A DNA stretch of 64,000 nt from Larix kaempferi (GCA_027924585.1 BSBM01001138.1:8542001-8606000), one strand, 5' to 3'; shown: positions 1 through 11,869, numbered from the stretch's first letter. A program made the numbers and translations. Notes: generated from the sequence alone by a model not told the origin.

Positions 1-793
1 TAACTAAGTGTTAAATAAGAAGGACTAGTTAACTAAAGTGTTTTCACTTTAGTTAAACTAAAGATGACACTTCAGTTAAAGAGAGTTAACTAAATGACAA
101 CAAAGAATATCTAGTTAACTAAGTGTTATTGCACGACGACACTTATGTTAAACTAAAAGATGACACATGAGTTGCGACACTTGCATGTCGACACATAAGT
201 TAGCCTCCTAACTAAGTGGGCAAGCTTTCGGTTAAGAGGCGAGTTCATCCTAAGCGACAACTTAGTGAGATAAAGCACCGCATGAGAAGTGGGGCGCAAT
301 TTTGCATACAAGATTAATACATCCAGTTTGAGGGCGAGTTCATCTTTGAGTTAGAAGATACAAATAGAAGAGAAGAATGTATAATAAATATGTTATACGG
401 GATTGATGAATCCAATGTGAAGTGAACTATCTTCTCCATTGAAGGAAAGACGCTTCTTTTTGTGCAAGGTATTGTTCGTGATTGTTATTGTTGTGTTGGG
501 CACACATCCGATTGATATCTCTTCTCTATTGCTTTCGTATCTTTATCAAGGGTGTTTGGTGATCTCTTATCTTTCGAAAGCAATCTGTTATGTTGTAAAA
601 GAAATCATTCTCTGCTATACATTATATTATACTGAGAAGAATTGTTGGGGTTTTTGTTCTCGTAATTTTGAGGATTTTTCCTAGGGTATATCTTGTGTTA
701 TGGTTGTATGAATTTCATGGATTGAATTGTATCATTGCTTCAAGTCTCTGCATATAAAATGATTAAAGATCAAATCTCAATCAAATTTCAACA
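1..793 (+). repeat. Partial 5' LTR of the copia element
   Basis: Direct repeat of 5600-6389, ending in CA at 793 immediately before the primer binding site. It shares with the 3' LTR many short imperfect copies of a TTAACTAAGTG-like motif and a GGCGAGTTCATCCTAAG stretch. A short reading frame at 439-684 is also present in the 3' LTR (6036-6242) in diverged form; it lies wholly in LTR sequence and I do not regard it as a gene. Confidence 0.9.
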
Positions 794-807
794 TGGTATC
801 AAAGCTC
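794..807 (+). promoter_or_regulatory. Primer binding site, tRNA-iMet type
   Basis: TGGTATCAAAGCTC directly follows the LTR end. It matches the usual plant initiator-tRNA-Met complement (TGGTATCAGAGC) except for one base. This is where minus-strand cDNA synthesis would be primed. Confidence 0.85.
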
Positions 808-878
808 AGGGCATGAAGGAGCTAAGTTTTACATGCCAACTAGAGCCTACATTGATCCTAAGAAGTTGAGCACAAGAT

Positions 879-1710
879 TTGAATACTATGGCACCAATCT
901 CTATACGACCGAAAGAACGTCTTGAGGGAACCTCAAATTTCAACACTTGGAAGGCTAGGATTCTCAACATCCTAGAGGAACATGACTTAGATGGATACAT
1001 ATCCATTGTGGTGGAGGAGACTGCATCCAATGCAGGGCACATCAACTTCAAGAAGAAACAAGCTAAGGCCAAACATATCATCTATGATTCGTTAAAATAT
1101 AACTTGATTCCTGTGATCACACAACTGAAGACCACGAAAGAATGTTATGATACATTGACTAATCTATATGAGAAGAATGCCCCGAGTCAAAAGGGGGCAT
1201 TGAAGGACAAGCTTCGAAACTTAAATATGGAGACAAATGAGACAGTGGCCTCCTTCTTCTCCAAGATCTCTCAGGTAAGAGATCAACTTGCTATTGGAGT
1301 AATGGTGGATGGATATGATCTTCTCCAAACTGCTATCGATGGTCCCCCATCCTCATAGGAGACATTCTTAGCTGTAGTAAATGGCTGAGAGGTACAACCT
1401 AACTTCGAAAGGTTGTGGCATGATTTCCTCCAAGAGGAGGGGTGAATCCATAGCGAGTCAGTGTGCATCAAAGAAGAAAACCTTGCCCTCACGACAAGAA
1501 TCAAGAAATGAAAGAAACCCTTCTTCCAAAAGAAGTTCTCTCATCCAAAGAAGAAGGAGTTCAACAAAGGGTTTGAAAAGTCAAAAGCTAGATGCTTCAA
1601 TTGCAACAAGAAAGGCCATTTATCAGGAGATTGCAAAGCAAAGCGGAAAGGAAAGTTTCATGCTTCTACCACCATAGAAGATGAAATCACTCAAAAGAAT
1701 GCATCCAAAT
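879..1710 (+). pseudogene. copia gag (capsid/nucleocapsid), frame-broken
   Basis: The first 159 codons (879-1358) read as a copia-type Gag: a LEGTSNFNTWKARILNIL segment, then the helical core with KGALKDKLRNLNM and ASFFSKISQVRDQL. The frame ends in a stop at 1356. The remainder continues in other frames, and the nucleocapsid zinc knuckle CX2CX4HX4C is intact at 1593-1634 (CFNCNKKGHLSGDC). Further stops follow near 1709. Gag would coat the element RNA in cytoplasmic particles; this copy cannot give a full protein. Confidence 0.85.
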
Positions 1711-1781
1711 AAAATGAGACAAGAAGGGAGCATTATCTTGTCTCATCCCTTTCGGGATCTGTCATCACAAATGCATACACA

Positions 1782-2243
1782 TTGTTGATTGATAGTGGTG
1801 CATCCAAACATATGATTGGTTACAAGAGTTCCATCAACGATCTAAAGGAGAAAGAATTCACGTGCATGGTAGAGTTGGGGGACAACTCAACTTATTTGAT
1901 CCAAGGAGTTGGATCCACCTCATTCCAACTGAGCACCGGTGATATTGTACATGTGGAGGACATTCTATATATTCCAGGCTTGAAGAAGAACCTAATTTCA
2001 GTTTCAGTTCTTGAAGACAAAGGCTTCCGAGTTATCTTTGTGGATAACAAAGCACTTTTATGGCCGAAGAAAAAAAGCCTGGAATCTGCTACTGTGATTG
2101 GAGTTCGAGAGGGAGGACTCTACAAGGTACCCGAGAAGTACATTCAAGCTATGATTCACCACACTATTAGTCCATGTGAGCTATGGAAACAAGGCTTGGA
2201 CACCTACACTACAAAGCGCCACCAGGACTTCAAAATATGGTAA
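1782..2243 (+). pseudogene. copia protease and GAG-pre-integrase region
   Basis: The aspartic protease active site DSGAS starts at 1791 in the context LLIDSGASKHMIG. It is followed by the typical LGDNSTYLIQGVGS and ILYIPGLKKNLISVSVL blocks. The pre-integrase segment ends with a frame change around 2190-2240, where the reading continues in a second frame. The protease would process the polyprotein. The domain itself is uninterrupted but detached from gag and integrase by frameshifts. Confidence 0.87.
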
Positions 2244-3058
2244 AAGGTATGCATGCATTTGATTTTGAGCATGATAGTGTATGTCAGGGTTGTGCACCTG
2301 GGAAGAATGTTAAGAAACATGGTTCTAGTAGTTCTACTAGATCTAAAGGGATTTTAGATTTAATATATTCTGATGTATGTGGTCCCATGTCATCCCCCTC
2401 CACGAGTGGCTTCTTATATTATGTACTATTCATAGATGATATATATTTCATGAAGGCTAAATGTGAAACTCTTAGCAAATTTAAAGAGTTTAAAGGCCTA
2501 GTTGAAAATCAGAAAGAAAAGCACATCCGTGCATTAAGGTCTGATAATGGAGGTGAATTTGATTCACATGCATTGAATGAGTTATGTAGTGATGCAGGAA
2601 TATGTGGACAGTTAATAGTACCTTACAACCTTCAGCAAAATGGGGTTACCGAAAGGAAGAATATAACCATATGTGAGGCTACAAAATCCATGATGCATGA
2701 TCAGGATATGTCTACCTCATTATGCGTAGAAGCTAGCCGTACATCTGTGTACATCCATAATAGAATTCTGCATGTCATTCTAGATGAGAAGAAACCAGAA
2801 GAAGTGTTTACTGGTGAGAAGCCAGAAATCTCACACTTGAGGATCTTCGGGAGCCTAGTATACATTCATGTACCAAAACAAAAAAGAACAAAAATGGATC
2901 CTTCTGGAAAGAAAGGCACCTTTGTGGGTTATAGTGAGTCATCCAAAGCATACCGAATATATGCACCTGGTGAGATACACATTGAAGTCAGCCGAGATGT
3001 TACATTCCATGAGGAAGATGCTTTCAAAAGATCGAAAGAGATTCAATGTGATTCATAG
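2183..3058 (+). pseudogene. copia integrase, frame-broken
   Basis: Contains the zinc-finger tail (CQGCAPGKN), then the catalytic core. The first Asp is in SDVCGP (codon at 2372), the second in RSDNGGEF (codon at 2543), and Glu in NGVTERKN (codon at 2651), giving the D(35)E spacing. The downstream LRIFGSLVYIHVPKQKRTKMDPSGKK block and the GTFVGYSESSKAYRIY block are the usual copia C-terminal signature. A stop (TAG) at 3056 closes the frame, and more stops near 3167 and 3382 separate it from the reverse transcriptase. Confidence 0.9.
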
Positions 3059-3400
3059 ATGGAGGATCCCGAGTCTGATTCTCCCCCTTTAGAGTTTGAG
3101 AGGGAGAAACTAGAAGATGCATCAAGTTCGCTAGCTCCTGATGAACCAGTAGAACTGGTTGAGATGTAACCTGATGAACCTCCCATTAAAAGAATATTTG
3201 ATTGGTGCCGATACATCTTACAAAATGCAGAGAAACATGGAGCACCAATAGGCTCATCCAGCGAGCACAAGCAACCTGACAAATACTCAGGGTATGTTGC
3301 ACTGATGAGTAACATCAGTGATTCAGAACCATACTCATATGAAGAAGTTGCAAAGAAACAAGTTTGGAAATATGCAATGACATAAAAGTACAACTCTATA

Positions 3401-4339
3401 ATGAAGAATGATGTTTGGGAGGTTGTTCCCAAACTTGATGGGAAGTCCATTGTGACTTCTAGATGGATTTACAAGATAAAGCATGTTATAGATGGTAGCA
3501 TTGAGAAGTATAAATCTAGATTCGTTTCCATAGGTTTCTCTCAGAAAGAAGGCATAGATTATGATGATACCTTTGCCCCTATGGAAAGGTACACCATAAT
3601 TCGAGCAATAATTGCACTTGCATATGTTCTAGGATGGAAACTTCACCAGATGGATGTGAATATAGCCTTCCTCAATGGTGAGGTTGAGGAAGAGGTTTAT
3701 ATTCAACAGCCTGAAGGTTTTGTGGTGCATGGGAATGAGTCTCATGTTTGCAAGCTAAATAAATATCTATATGGGCTTAAGCAAGCCCCCAAGGCTTGGT
3801 ACTCCAAAATTGATAGCTACCTTCAGAAACTGGGTTTATGTAAGAGTGAAGTTGATTCAAATTTGTACTTCAAAGTAGTGAAGAACTAATCCTTGATATC
3901 GGTTTTGTATGTTGATGATTTTTTTCTCATTGGAGAGGAACATCTGATTGCTTGGTGCAAGAGAGAACTCGCCTTGGAGTTCGAGATGAAAGACTTACGT
4001 CTAATGCACTACGTTCTTGGCCTTGAGATTTGGCAAAGAAAAGATGAATATTTTCTATCTCAAGCGAAGTACACTGTGGATATATTGTGCAGGTTTGGCA
4101 TGATAGATTGCAAATCTATGGCTACACCGATGGTTTCCAATTTGAGGAAAGTTCATGAGTCAGGCTCTAGGTCAGATCCAGTAGATCCCACTTTGTATAG
4201 ACATCTTATAGGCTCGCCAATGTACTTGATACATTCGAGGCCTGATATATGTTATGCCATGAGCATTCTGAGTCAATTTATGTCTGATCCGAGACACAAA
4301 CACTGGACAGCTGCTAAGCATGTGCTTAGGTACCTTTGA
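3401..4339 (+). pseudogene. copia reverse transcriptase, one internal stop
   Basis: Starts in the NDVWEVVPKLDGK block, followed by SRWIYKIKHVIDGSIEKYKSR, FAPMERYTIIRAI, the Asp-containing QMDVNIAFLNGEVEEEVY, YGLKQAPKAWY, and the catalytic YVDD at 3908-3919. A TAA at 3887 interrupts the domain just before YVDD. The C-terminal part carries YLIHSRPDICYAMSILSQFM. A TGA at 4337 ends the frame before RNase H. All catalytic aspartates are still encoded. Confidence 0.92.
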
Positions 4340-4873
4340 GGTACACTTTCATATGGACTCATATATGCCTCTAGTGGAGGAGTCATGTTAATTGGTTATA
4401 CAGACTCAGACTAGAAAGGAATAATTGTGGACCGTAAGAGTACATCTAGCTACTGTTATAGCCTAGGATCAACTATGATATCTTGGTCCAGCATGAAGCA
4501 AGGCTCCGTAGCCTAGAGCACTACCGAAGCCGAATACATAGATGCTAGTGTTGCCTACCGAGAAGTAGTGTGGATAAAAAAGCTACTTGCATGTTTGTTC
4601 GGTGAAAAGCTTAAGCCTGCAATTATTAGGTGTCACAATGAGATTTGCATCAAGCTTTCCACAAACCTAGTGTTTCATGACAAGTCAAAGCACATTGAAA
4701 TGAAGTATAACTTCATCCGAAACATGGTCCAAAAAAGTATAGTGAAACTTCAGTACATTGCTACTGATGAGAAGATTGCAGATGTGTTAACAAAGCCTCT
4801 GTCAGTGACAAAGTTCAGGTACTTCCAAGATAATCTTGGTATGGCAAAGAATGCCTCTCTCGCTGAGAGGGAG
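4340..4873 (+). pseudogene. copia RNase H, two nonsense codons
   Basis: Continues the reverse transcriptase frame. IGYTDSD is followed by a TAG where copia normally has Trp, then DRKSTSSYCYSLGS, ISWSSMKQGSVA, a second TAG, and STTEAEYIDAS. The last open stretch (4568-4879) has the DKSKHIEMKYNFIRNMV and ADVLTKPL signatures and runs to the polypurine tract GAGAGGGAG (4865-4873) at the 3' LTR border. Confidence 0.88.
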
Positions 4874-6389
4874 TGTTAAATATACAACATCGGGAGACAT
4901 TCTCCAAACCAATCTTGTACAACCAAGATTGATCCTCCCGTATAGAGGTGAGCACTTTGACTTCCCTTTGTGTAAAGGTTATTCCTCTCGTATAGAGGTA
5001 CTTGATCAAAGTAATGATGTTGTAAAGTCTTGTTGGACAAGACTCCGGACTTGTGTGTCAATTCATGATTATCATATGAATCTTCCGTATAAAGGTATCC
5101 ATGAGATGGACCTCCCGTATAGAGGTGGACCTTTCGTATACTAGGTCGTGCTTTACTTGTTAAAAGCATTTAATGTTGTGTGATGTATTATTAACCATGA
5201 TCATCATATTGCTATTAAGTCTCATTTAGAGATTGATCACCTCTAGATTGAATTACTTTAGCATATGATCATTTGGTCCGGAATAATATAATATGATCAC
5301 AACATCCGATAATTCTTCCTAGTGTAATGTAATGTGATGGATAATTAAAGTTAACACATATTGACCATGCAGTAAAAGATAAAGAAATAAAAGATAAAGC
5401 ATAGAGATGAAGAGAATTTGAAATTTCCCATGCAAACACTTAAACTAATTAAAGAGAACTCGAATTGTTAAAGCTTCAATTATAAAGCTTTAGTTAAGTA
5501 TCAATGCTTCAGCTTAAGCATCAGTTAAAGATATGCCTCGGTTAACTAAATAACTCACAGTGGTAATTTAAAGTAAATCAATTAGCATGATTTCAGTTAA
5601 CCAAGTGTTTAATAAGAATGATTGGTTAACTAAAGTGTTTTTACTTTATTTAAACTAAAAGACAACACTTTAGTTAAATAGAGTTAACTAAGTGACAACA
5701 ATGAATATCTAATTAACTAAGTGTTATTGCATGATGACACTTATGTTAAACTAAAAGATGGCATGTGAGTTGCGACACTTGCATGTCGACACTTAAGTTA
5801 GCCACCTAAATAAGTGGGAAAGCTTTTAGTTAAGAGGCGAGTTCATCCTAAGTGTCATCTTAGTGAGATAAAGCACTACAAGAGAAATGGGGCACACTAA
5901 TTTGCATGCAAGGTTAATACATCCAGTTTGAGGGCGAGTTCATGCTGAAGTTAGAAGATAAAAATAGAAGAGAAGAATGTATAAATATGTTATACGGGAT
6001 TGATGAATCCAATGTGAAGTGAATTCTCTTCTTCGTTGAAGGCAAGACATATCTGTTTGTGCAGGGTATTGTTCGTGCTTGTTATTGTTGTGTTGGACAG
6101 ACATCCGATTGATCTCTCTTATCTATTGCTTCTGTATCTTGATCAAGAGTGTTTGGTGATCTCTTATCTTCCGAAAGCAATCTGCTATGTTGTAAAAGAA
6201 AGCATTCTCTGCTATCCATTATATTATACTGAGAAGAATTGATGGAGTTTTTGTTCTCATAATTTTGAGGATTTTCCTAGGGTATATCTTGTGTTATGGT
6301 TGTATGAATTTCATGGATTGAATTGTCTCATTGCTTCAAGTCTCTTCTTCTAAAAGAATTAAAGATCAAAGCTCAACCAAATCTCAACA
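4874..6389 (+). repeat. 3' LTR of the copia element (1516 bp)
   Basis: Starts TGTTAAATATACAAC directly after a purine tract and ends CTCAACA at 6389. Its last ~790 bp match bases 1-793. The upstream part holds a set of short repeated motifs (separate entry). The LTR contains the promoter and polyadenylation region of the element; I see no clear TATA box. Confidence 0.9.
4931..5140 (+). repeat. Clustered CCGTATAGAGGT motifs in copia U3
   Basis: Four clear copies of a CTCCCGTATAGAGGT-like motif begin near 4934, 4984, 5081 and 5111, with a fifth partial TTTCGTATA at about 5132. Spacings are irregular (50, 97, 30 and 21 bp), so this is not a simple satellite. The location early in the LTR (U3) makes repeated transcription-factor sites a reasonable guess, not shown. 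Confidence 0.6.
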
Positions 6390-7031
6390 TACTTAACATT
6401 CAACCTAGTAGGATCTAATATATACTATGCAAGGACTAAACAAGATTAGTATAAGTAGCGACCGTGAGACTGTAAAGTAGTCATGTTTCTTTTATACGTT
6501 GATTAGTGATATCATAAATAATGTTTCTAAACAAAATGAAACCGCTATATGCTAAACTCTTGAGAGTGGTGTATGTTTAATGCCACTCAAGTTATATTGA
6601 TAATTAAATTAGAGTATAATTGGTTATGATTAATACATATTGAAATAAGGAGATAAAGTCCTAGCTAGTGGTAATGGATTGTACAAGAAAAAAACAAAAA
6701 CTTAGAAATTTTCTACAAAACCTAGGAAGAGTAATCATTAAAGAAAAAAATGTTTTAACCTTGACGAAACTAGGATTGTTAATAAAATGTATTTGATAAT
6801 CCTTGATAAAATCGGACCAATTGTGTATATAAGATGTAATATGAAATATGAGAACACGTCCTATGTGATAAAAGAAGTAAAATTAGATAGAATTGACATG
6901 TTGAAGGTCCAGTGGGACCAATATGGCTAAGATATTCTAGCAAGAAGGCATAGGGATATTGCATTGAGATTTTTCCTTAATATCATGAATAACAATAACT
7001 TCGGGACGAAGTTTCTTAAAGGGTGGGTGTA
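6390..7031 (+). mobile_element. 3' interior remnant of a Ty3-like LTR element with polypurine tract
   Basis: No usable reading frame. The last ~280 bp align by eye with 58380-58657, which precede another LTR of the same family: a CAATTGTGT...AACACGTC..TATGTGAT block, then TTCGGGACGAAGTTTCTTAAA and the purine-rich GGGTGGGTGTA at 7021-7031. This end-of-pol plus polypurine tract context is typical of plant Ty3/gypsy chromoviruses. The left part is degenerate and interrupted by the copia insertion. Confidence 0.7.
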
Positions 7032-9090
7032 TGTAATGCTCCATATTTTGACATTTGGTAATTAAAACTCTATTGTAAACTAGCTTAGAATTTTATTTGT
7101 TTATTATATTTTGGACTCATTTAAATTGATCAAGATTGTTGTTATCTAAACATGTGGACTCCTTAAATATGTGGATATTAGTAAATGAAATATACCGTTT
7201 TACTTTATTAATGGTGTGAATATATTATTTCATTTAACGAGCAAATTGAATGTGGAATATTGACATGTGGATGCCAATTTCATTTGTACTTTTGATATAG
7301 AACACATACAATATATACTGCAAAGGAACTTACATGAGTGTTTAAATGTCATTTTAGTGATATAGATTATCACCTGAAAGAGTTGGATTTTATACATGAG
7401 ATTTATGTTACTCGTGAATTAACCCACCTATTGACTAGCTATGAGATGGTTAGATTCATAAACCGAGAAGGGGCACAAGATGTCTCGGACATCAAGAAGA
7501 TATTAGGTTTCTTATGATTTAATTGTGAATTCCAATATTGCTATGACTTGTTGGTGAGTATCGATTTTGACAGGAACTGCAACTTGCCAAAAATAGTTGT
7601 TCAATGATGAGACTCTAAGAATAATGATTGCATAGCACAATGGATCAAGGGTGTTTACCCTTGTGATATTAGGGTGGGATGCATTTACCACCATTTATTC
7701 TCCAAAACCTAGAGTCATGGGAGGGTCGTGTTTAGCCACACTTCCCAATATGTGGGATGATGACTAGAAGTTGCCTGTTGGGGAAGCTTGGTCGATGTAG
7801 TCGACACTTCCACTTATGGGTTCTATCTATGGTTAGGTCAGTATAGCCAACACCACATCATATTGCAGTAGAGAACGGAATGGAGAGTTCATGTGATGGA
7901 AGTAATGGTGACTATATGTTGGAGTACTTATGGAGATGGATGGGACCAACAATGGGATTGGATGGAGTTGTTCATTGTTATAAACTATCATGAGTATATG
8001 CTTGATCTACTTCATTATGCTTCTCTAGTTCAATTTTAATACTTTTGTATGAATATTTACGAATGATGAATGATGCATTATTTAAATTATTCTTATGTAT
8101 GTTGTTGCAAGCATATAAGAATTATGCATTAGGGGCAATAAATGTTTATTTTTAGTACCCACACCAGGGAAAATTTTAAGGATCCATAATTTTCTTAAAA
8201 TGAAGAAATGTTGGCGAACTTACTAATTATCAAATTCCCAACCACAAAATGTTTGGCGATATTTTATAAAAAATGTTCAAATTTCTAAGGGTTTTATATA
8301 CTCTTTGGACAATTTTGGCGATTTTAAGAGTAAAAAATTTAAATCCTATGGAATTTGGGCGAATCAAAATTTTAGAAAAAGAATTTGAAAATGACGAATA
8401 TTTTTTTGGAAAAAAACCTCGAAAATTAGCCCATGGGCTAAATTTCGCCCTTAAAATTTTCCATGACCCACGTTTAAGATGTGTACAATGACCATGTATA
8501 CGTCATTTCATGAGTACAATGGTATGATTGATTGGTTGATAAACACATTAGTATGAGTATGTTGATATAATAACTTGGTTGACAAATTGTTGAACTATTA
8601 ACCACATGTTGAAATTTAAATGATTGTTGAAGTATTATATGTACATCAAATAGATTAATTAAGTGTTACACAATAGGTGTATTTGTGTGGTATATATAGT
8701 ATGATTTGTTGATTGTTGAATATATTTAAGATTTAAATGAATTGCATGAATTATATATATATATATATATATATATTCTCCTCACCTAAGTTTTCTTCAA
8801 ATTAAATTTCAATAAAATAATATTCAATAATTAATAAATTGATTTTCTCTAAAAAATAACAATTTAATTTAAATAAATAAAATAATAATAAACATGATTG
8901 AAAAGTCTCATTTTCCATACTATCATTTTAAATACAATAATAACAATTCTTTTTTAAAAATTTGTGCAACTCTATCTATCTTTCTATTTATATTATCTTC
9001 CCACCCACAAAGTCAATGAACATATTTAGTATATATCATATTATATACATAAATACATAATATATCAATGATATATTCATAATATATCAA

Positions 9091-9137
<47 letters not shown>

Positions 9138-10078
9138 ATAATAATATATAATATATTATTATTATATTATTTATCTATGTAAATAATATAATATGATGTA
9201 TAATAAATATGTTTATTGATCTTGTGGGTGGGAGGATAATATAAATAAATAGATAGATAGAGTTACACAATTTTTTAGAAAAAAAGTTGCCATAGTTATA
9301 TTTAAAATGATAGCATGAAAAATGAGACTTTTCAACCATGTTTATTATTATTTTATTTATTTAAATCAAATTGCTATTTTTGGAGAAAATCAATTTATTA
9401 ATTGTTGAATATTATTCTATTGGAATTTAATTTGAAGAAAACTTGGATGAGGAGAATGGTGGAGATTTTTGCATAAATAGGGGAGTGGAGATAGAGGAAG
9501 GGAAGGGTTATTTTGGAGAAGTTTTGTAAGAGTTTCAAGAACTCTTGGAAGAATTACTATTTGTTTTGGAACATCTCTTTGTCCTTTGTGGATCACTATT
9601 ATTTGAGTATCGGGCATGGAGGGCTAGGGAACTGAAGGGTTTCCTGGACTTATGATGCCGATGAGGCTCCTAGTTGGTAGGGTGGTGTAATTCCGTTTTG
9701 GGCATTGGACGAGGGAGAAGATCAAGGCTTGCTTCAATTTGGACTTCCTCATCATTCTTATATCCAAGTATTCTTCTTGTGATTTTAAACTACTTATATA
9801 GTGTTGTAAATTCTTATATGTTGTTGTAAACTCCTTTTATGCTGCTATAGTTACATGATTCCTTATGATATTTCATGTTATGTGAATCACTAATGAAGTA
9901 CTAATGTTTTGAAAATGATTGAAATGTTAAATAATAAGAAATGGAGTAGTTTGTGCATGTATTAGCACTCTTAAACAATATTGAAATAGGGAATAATAAA
10001 GCTATGATTTACTCAAAGAAATGAAATTGTAATTAAACGATAATATGAGATCAAGGCTTAATGAACCTTGATGTTACA
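7032..10078 (+). repeat. 3' LTR of the Ty3-like element, diverged, with internal inverted repeat
   Basis: Begins TGTAATGCTCCATATTTTGAC right after the polypurine tract and is homologous along most of its length to the LTRs at 30641, 39367 and 58658. Shared blocks include the ACCCACGT..AAGATGTGTACAATG block near 8470 and the GATGAGGAG..TTTTTGCATAAATAGG block near 9450. The last 150 bp are diverged; the proposed end at GATGTTACA (10078) rests on its likeness to GGCATTACA in the other copies. It is longer (about 3.05 kb) than those (2.3 kb), mainly because of an inverted duplication and AT-rich expansion. No genes. Confidence 0.65.
8776..9456. repeat. Large inverted repeat (two ~280-bp arms) in the LTR
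   Basis: The left arm (about 8776-9055) is the reverse complement of the right arm (about 9180-9456) with scattered mismatches. For example, TTCTCCTCACCTAAG at the left start pairs with ACTTGGATGAGGAGAA at the right end. The loop is an AT-rich stretch with a (TA)n run at about 9092-9134. Other LTRs of this family have only the right-arm sequence (for example about 32070-32300), so the left arm is an added inverted duplication. Confidence 0.85.
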
Positions 10079-10264
10079 CATGATAAGTATGGATTTAATG
10101 ACGTTATACATTTATTGATAACTTTGATAAAAATTGTTCAACATGTTTGTAGTCAAAGATTTTCATATTAAAAATCGTAGAAAAAACAAATGAAAAGTTT
10201 ATTCTTGCATGATATGGATAATTGCTACCTTTCCATGATAAATTATTAAAAAAATGTTGTCTAA

Positions 10265-11590
10265 AAGGTGGTAGGTTACAATGAATAACTTTGTATAAGT
10301 GACTTGATGGTGGCATGATGATTATAGAGGCAATGCAAACACACACACACACACAAAATACCCTTTGTTATCACCCTTACTAGCCAAGAAGGTGGCAAAG
10401 CTCTTTTCCCAAGAATTGACACTGAACCCTATAGTGTAGTGAAGATTCATAACCAACTTCATGAGTGAATCACTATAAAAGTGACTTATGGTGGAAAGCT
10501 AATTGTAGACACATTATAAACACATGCCAACATAAGATAATTGGGTATTATCACCCCCAACACCTAGTGGCGTTGAAGCCCTTTTCTCGGGAATTGAAGT
10601 TGAGCCCTATAGTAATGTACACAACCAAGCCAACTCCACTAGTGAATAACTTTATAAGTGATTTGATAGTGGTAGAGAAGTATATAGACACTATAAACAC
10701 ACACACACACAAGACAATGAGATGTTATCATCCCTAACTTCGAGGAAGGCCAAAGCCCTTGCCTTGAGAATTGACATCAAGAACTGAGTAATGTAGCAAA
10801 CATTCATAACCAACTCCACTAATAAGTCACATTAGAAGTGACTTGATGGTGGTATAGTAATTTAAGAGTCACTACACACACACATACACACACACACATG
10901 AGACAATGTTTATTATCACCCCTAACACTTAAAGAGGCATAGGCTGAGCCTCTTGTCTTGAGAATTGACACTAACTTAGACCTTTGGTGATGTAGTGAAG
11001 GTTCATAACAAACTCCATTAGCTAATCACTTTATAAGTGATGCAATGGTGGAAAGGTAAGTCCAGCGACACTGTAAACACACAAATCTCTCTCTCACACA
11101 CATGTATCACCCCCAAAACCCAGGTAGGTCAAAGCTCTAGTATTAAGAATTGACACTTAGACATGTAGTGATGTCACGAAGGCACATAACCAACCCCACC
11201 AAGGAATCACTTTATAAGTGACTTTTTAATGTTAGGCTAATGTTAGGCTAAGTCTAGACACACCGTAAACACACCAACAACACAAAATAATCAAGGATTA
11301 TCACCACAATACCCGAGGACACTGAAACTCTTGACTTGAGAAATGAAACTATGCACTACAGTGATGTAGTAGAGATCCATAGCAAACTCCAACAATAAAT
11401 CACTGTATAAGTGACTCGATGGTGGCATGCACACTATAAACACACACAAACTTGAAAGTTGACATAGATGGTGGCATGCACACTATACATACACACAAAC
11501 GTAAAAGTTGACATCAATGGTGGCATGCACACTATAAACACACACAAACTTAAAAGTTGACATCAAGGTATTATCACCTGAACACCTAAA
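10265..11590 (+). repeat. Degenerate tandem array, ~185-bp unit with CA runs, about 7 copies
   Basis: A phrase like GAATCACTTTATAAGTGACTTGATGGTGG recurs near 10283, 10467, 10644, 10823, 11023, 11204 and 11396 (spacing 177-200). Each unit continues into (CA)n, then TATCACCCC, then AGAATTGACA and a CATAACCAACTCCA block. At the right end (11418-11570) a 49-bp subunit GATGGTGGCATGCACACTAT is itself repeated three times. Short reading frames here are products of the repeat, not genes. Confidence 0.9.
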
Positions 11591-11869
11591 AATATCAAAG
11601 TTCTTGTCGAAAGACTTCTAATAATGGTAAGACTTATAATAATATGGTAAAGAATCACTTTATAATTTTTTATTTTGTATTTAGGAATCTTCCAAACCAC
11701 CCAGAGACTTCTAATAATGGTCAGACTTATAATAATATGATGAAGAATGACAAGTTCGCTATCTATACCATCTATCATTGCACCAATGACGAGCGAAAAA
11801 TTCACAGAATTCTAGGCCTAAGCTCACTCACAGAATTCTAGGCCTAAGCTTACTTATCAAGAGACTACG
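11591..11869 (+). repeat. Short direct duplications upstream of PSY
   Basis: Two ~92-bp-spaced copies of GACTTCTAATAATGGT.AGACTTATAATAATATG start near 11613 and 11705. A CAGAATTCTAGGCCTAAGCT motif occurs twice, near 11805 and 11831. I see no gene in this stretch; it separates the tandem array from the more GC-rich PSY leader. Confidence 0.7.

Larger units (their letters stand above)
1..6389 (+). mobile_element. Ty1-copia LTR retrotransposon, decayed, 5' LTR cut by window edge
   Basis: A plus-strand element with order LTR - primer site - gag - protease - integrase - reverse transcriptase - RNase H - LTR, the Ty1-copia order. Bases 1-793 match the last part of the 3' LTR (about 5600-6389), so roughly 700 bp of 5' LTR lie outside the window. 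The interior (794-4873, 4.08 kb) is a normal copia length, but the polyprotein is broken by several stops and frame changes, so this copy cannot be autonomous. The base after the 3' LTR begins TACTT, the expected right copy of a 5-bp target duplication; its partner is off the window. The right flank is the interior of another LTR element, so the copia probably jumped into it. Confidence 0.93.

Noticed and set aside
9092-9134. TA run as a functional element
   Set aside because: Plain microsatellite; notable only as the spacer of the inverted repeat.
10330-10920. CA runs spaced at regular intervals as a CRISPR-like array
   Set aside because: The whole unit, not just a short repeat, is duplicated and diverged; this is a plant tandem repeat.
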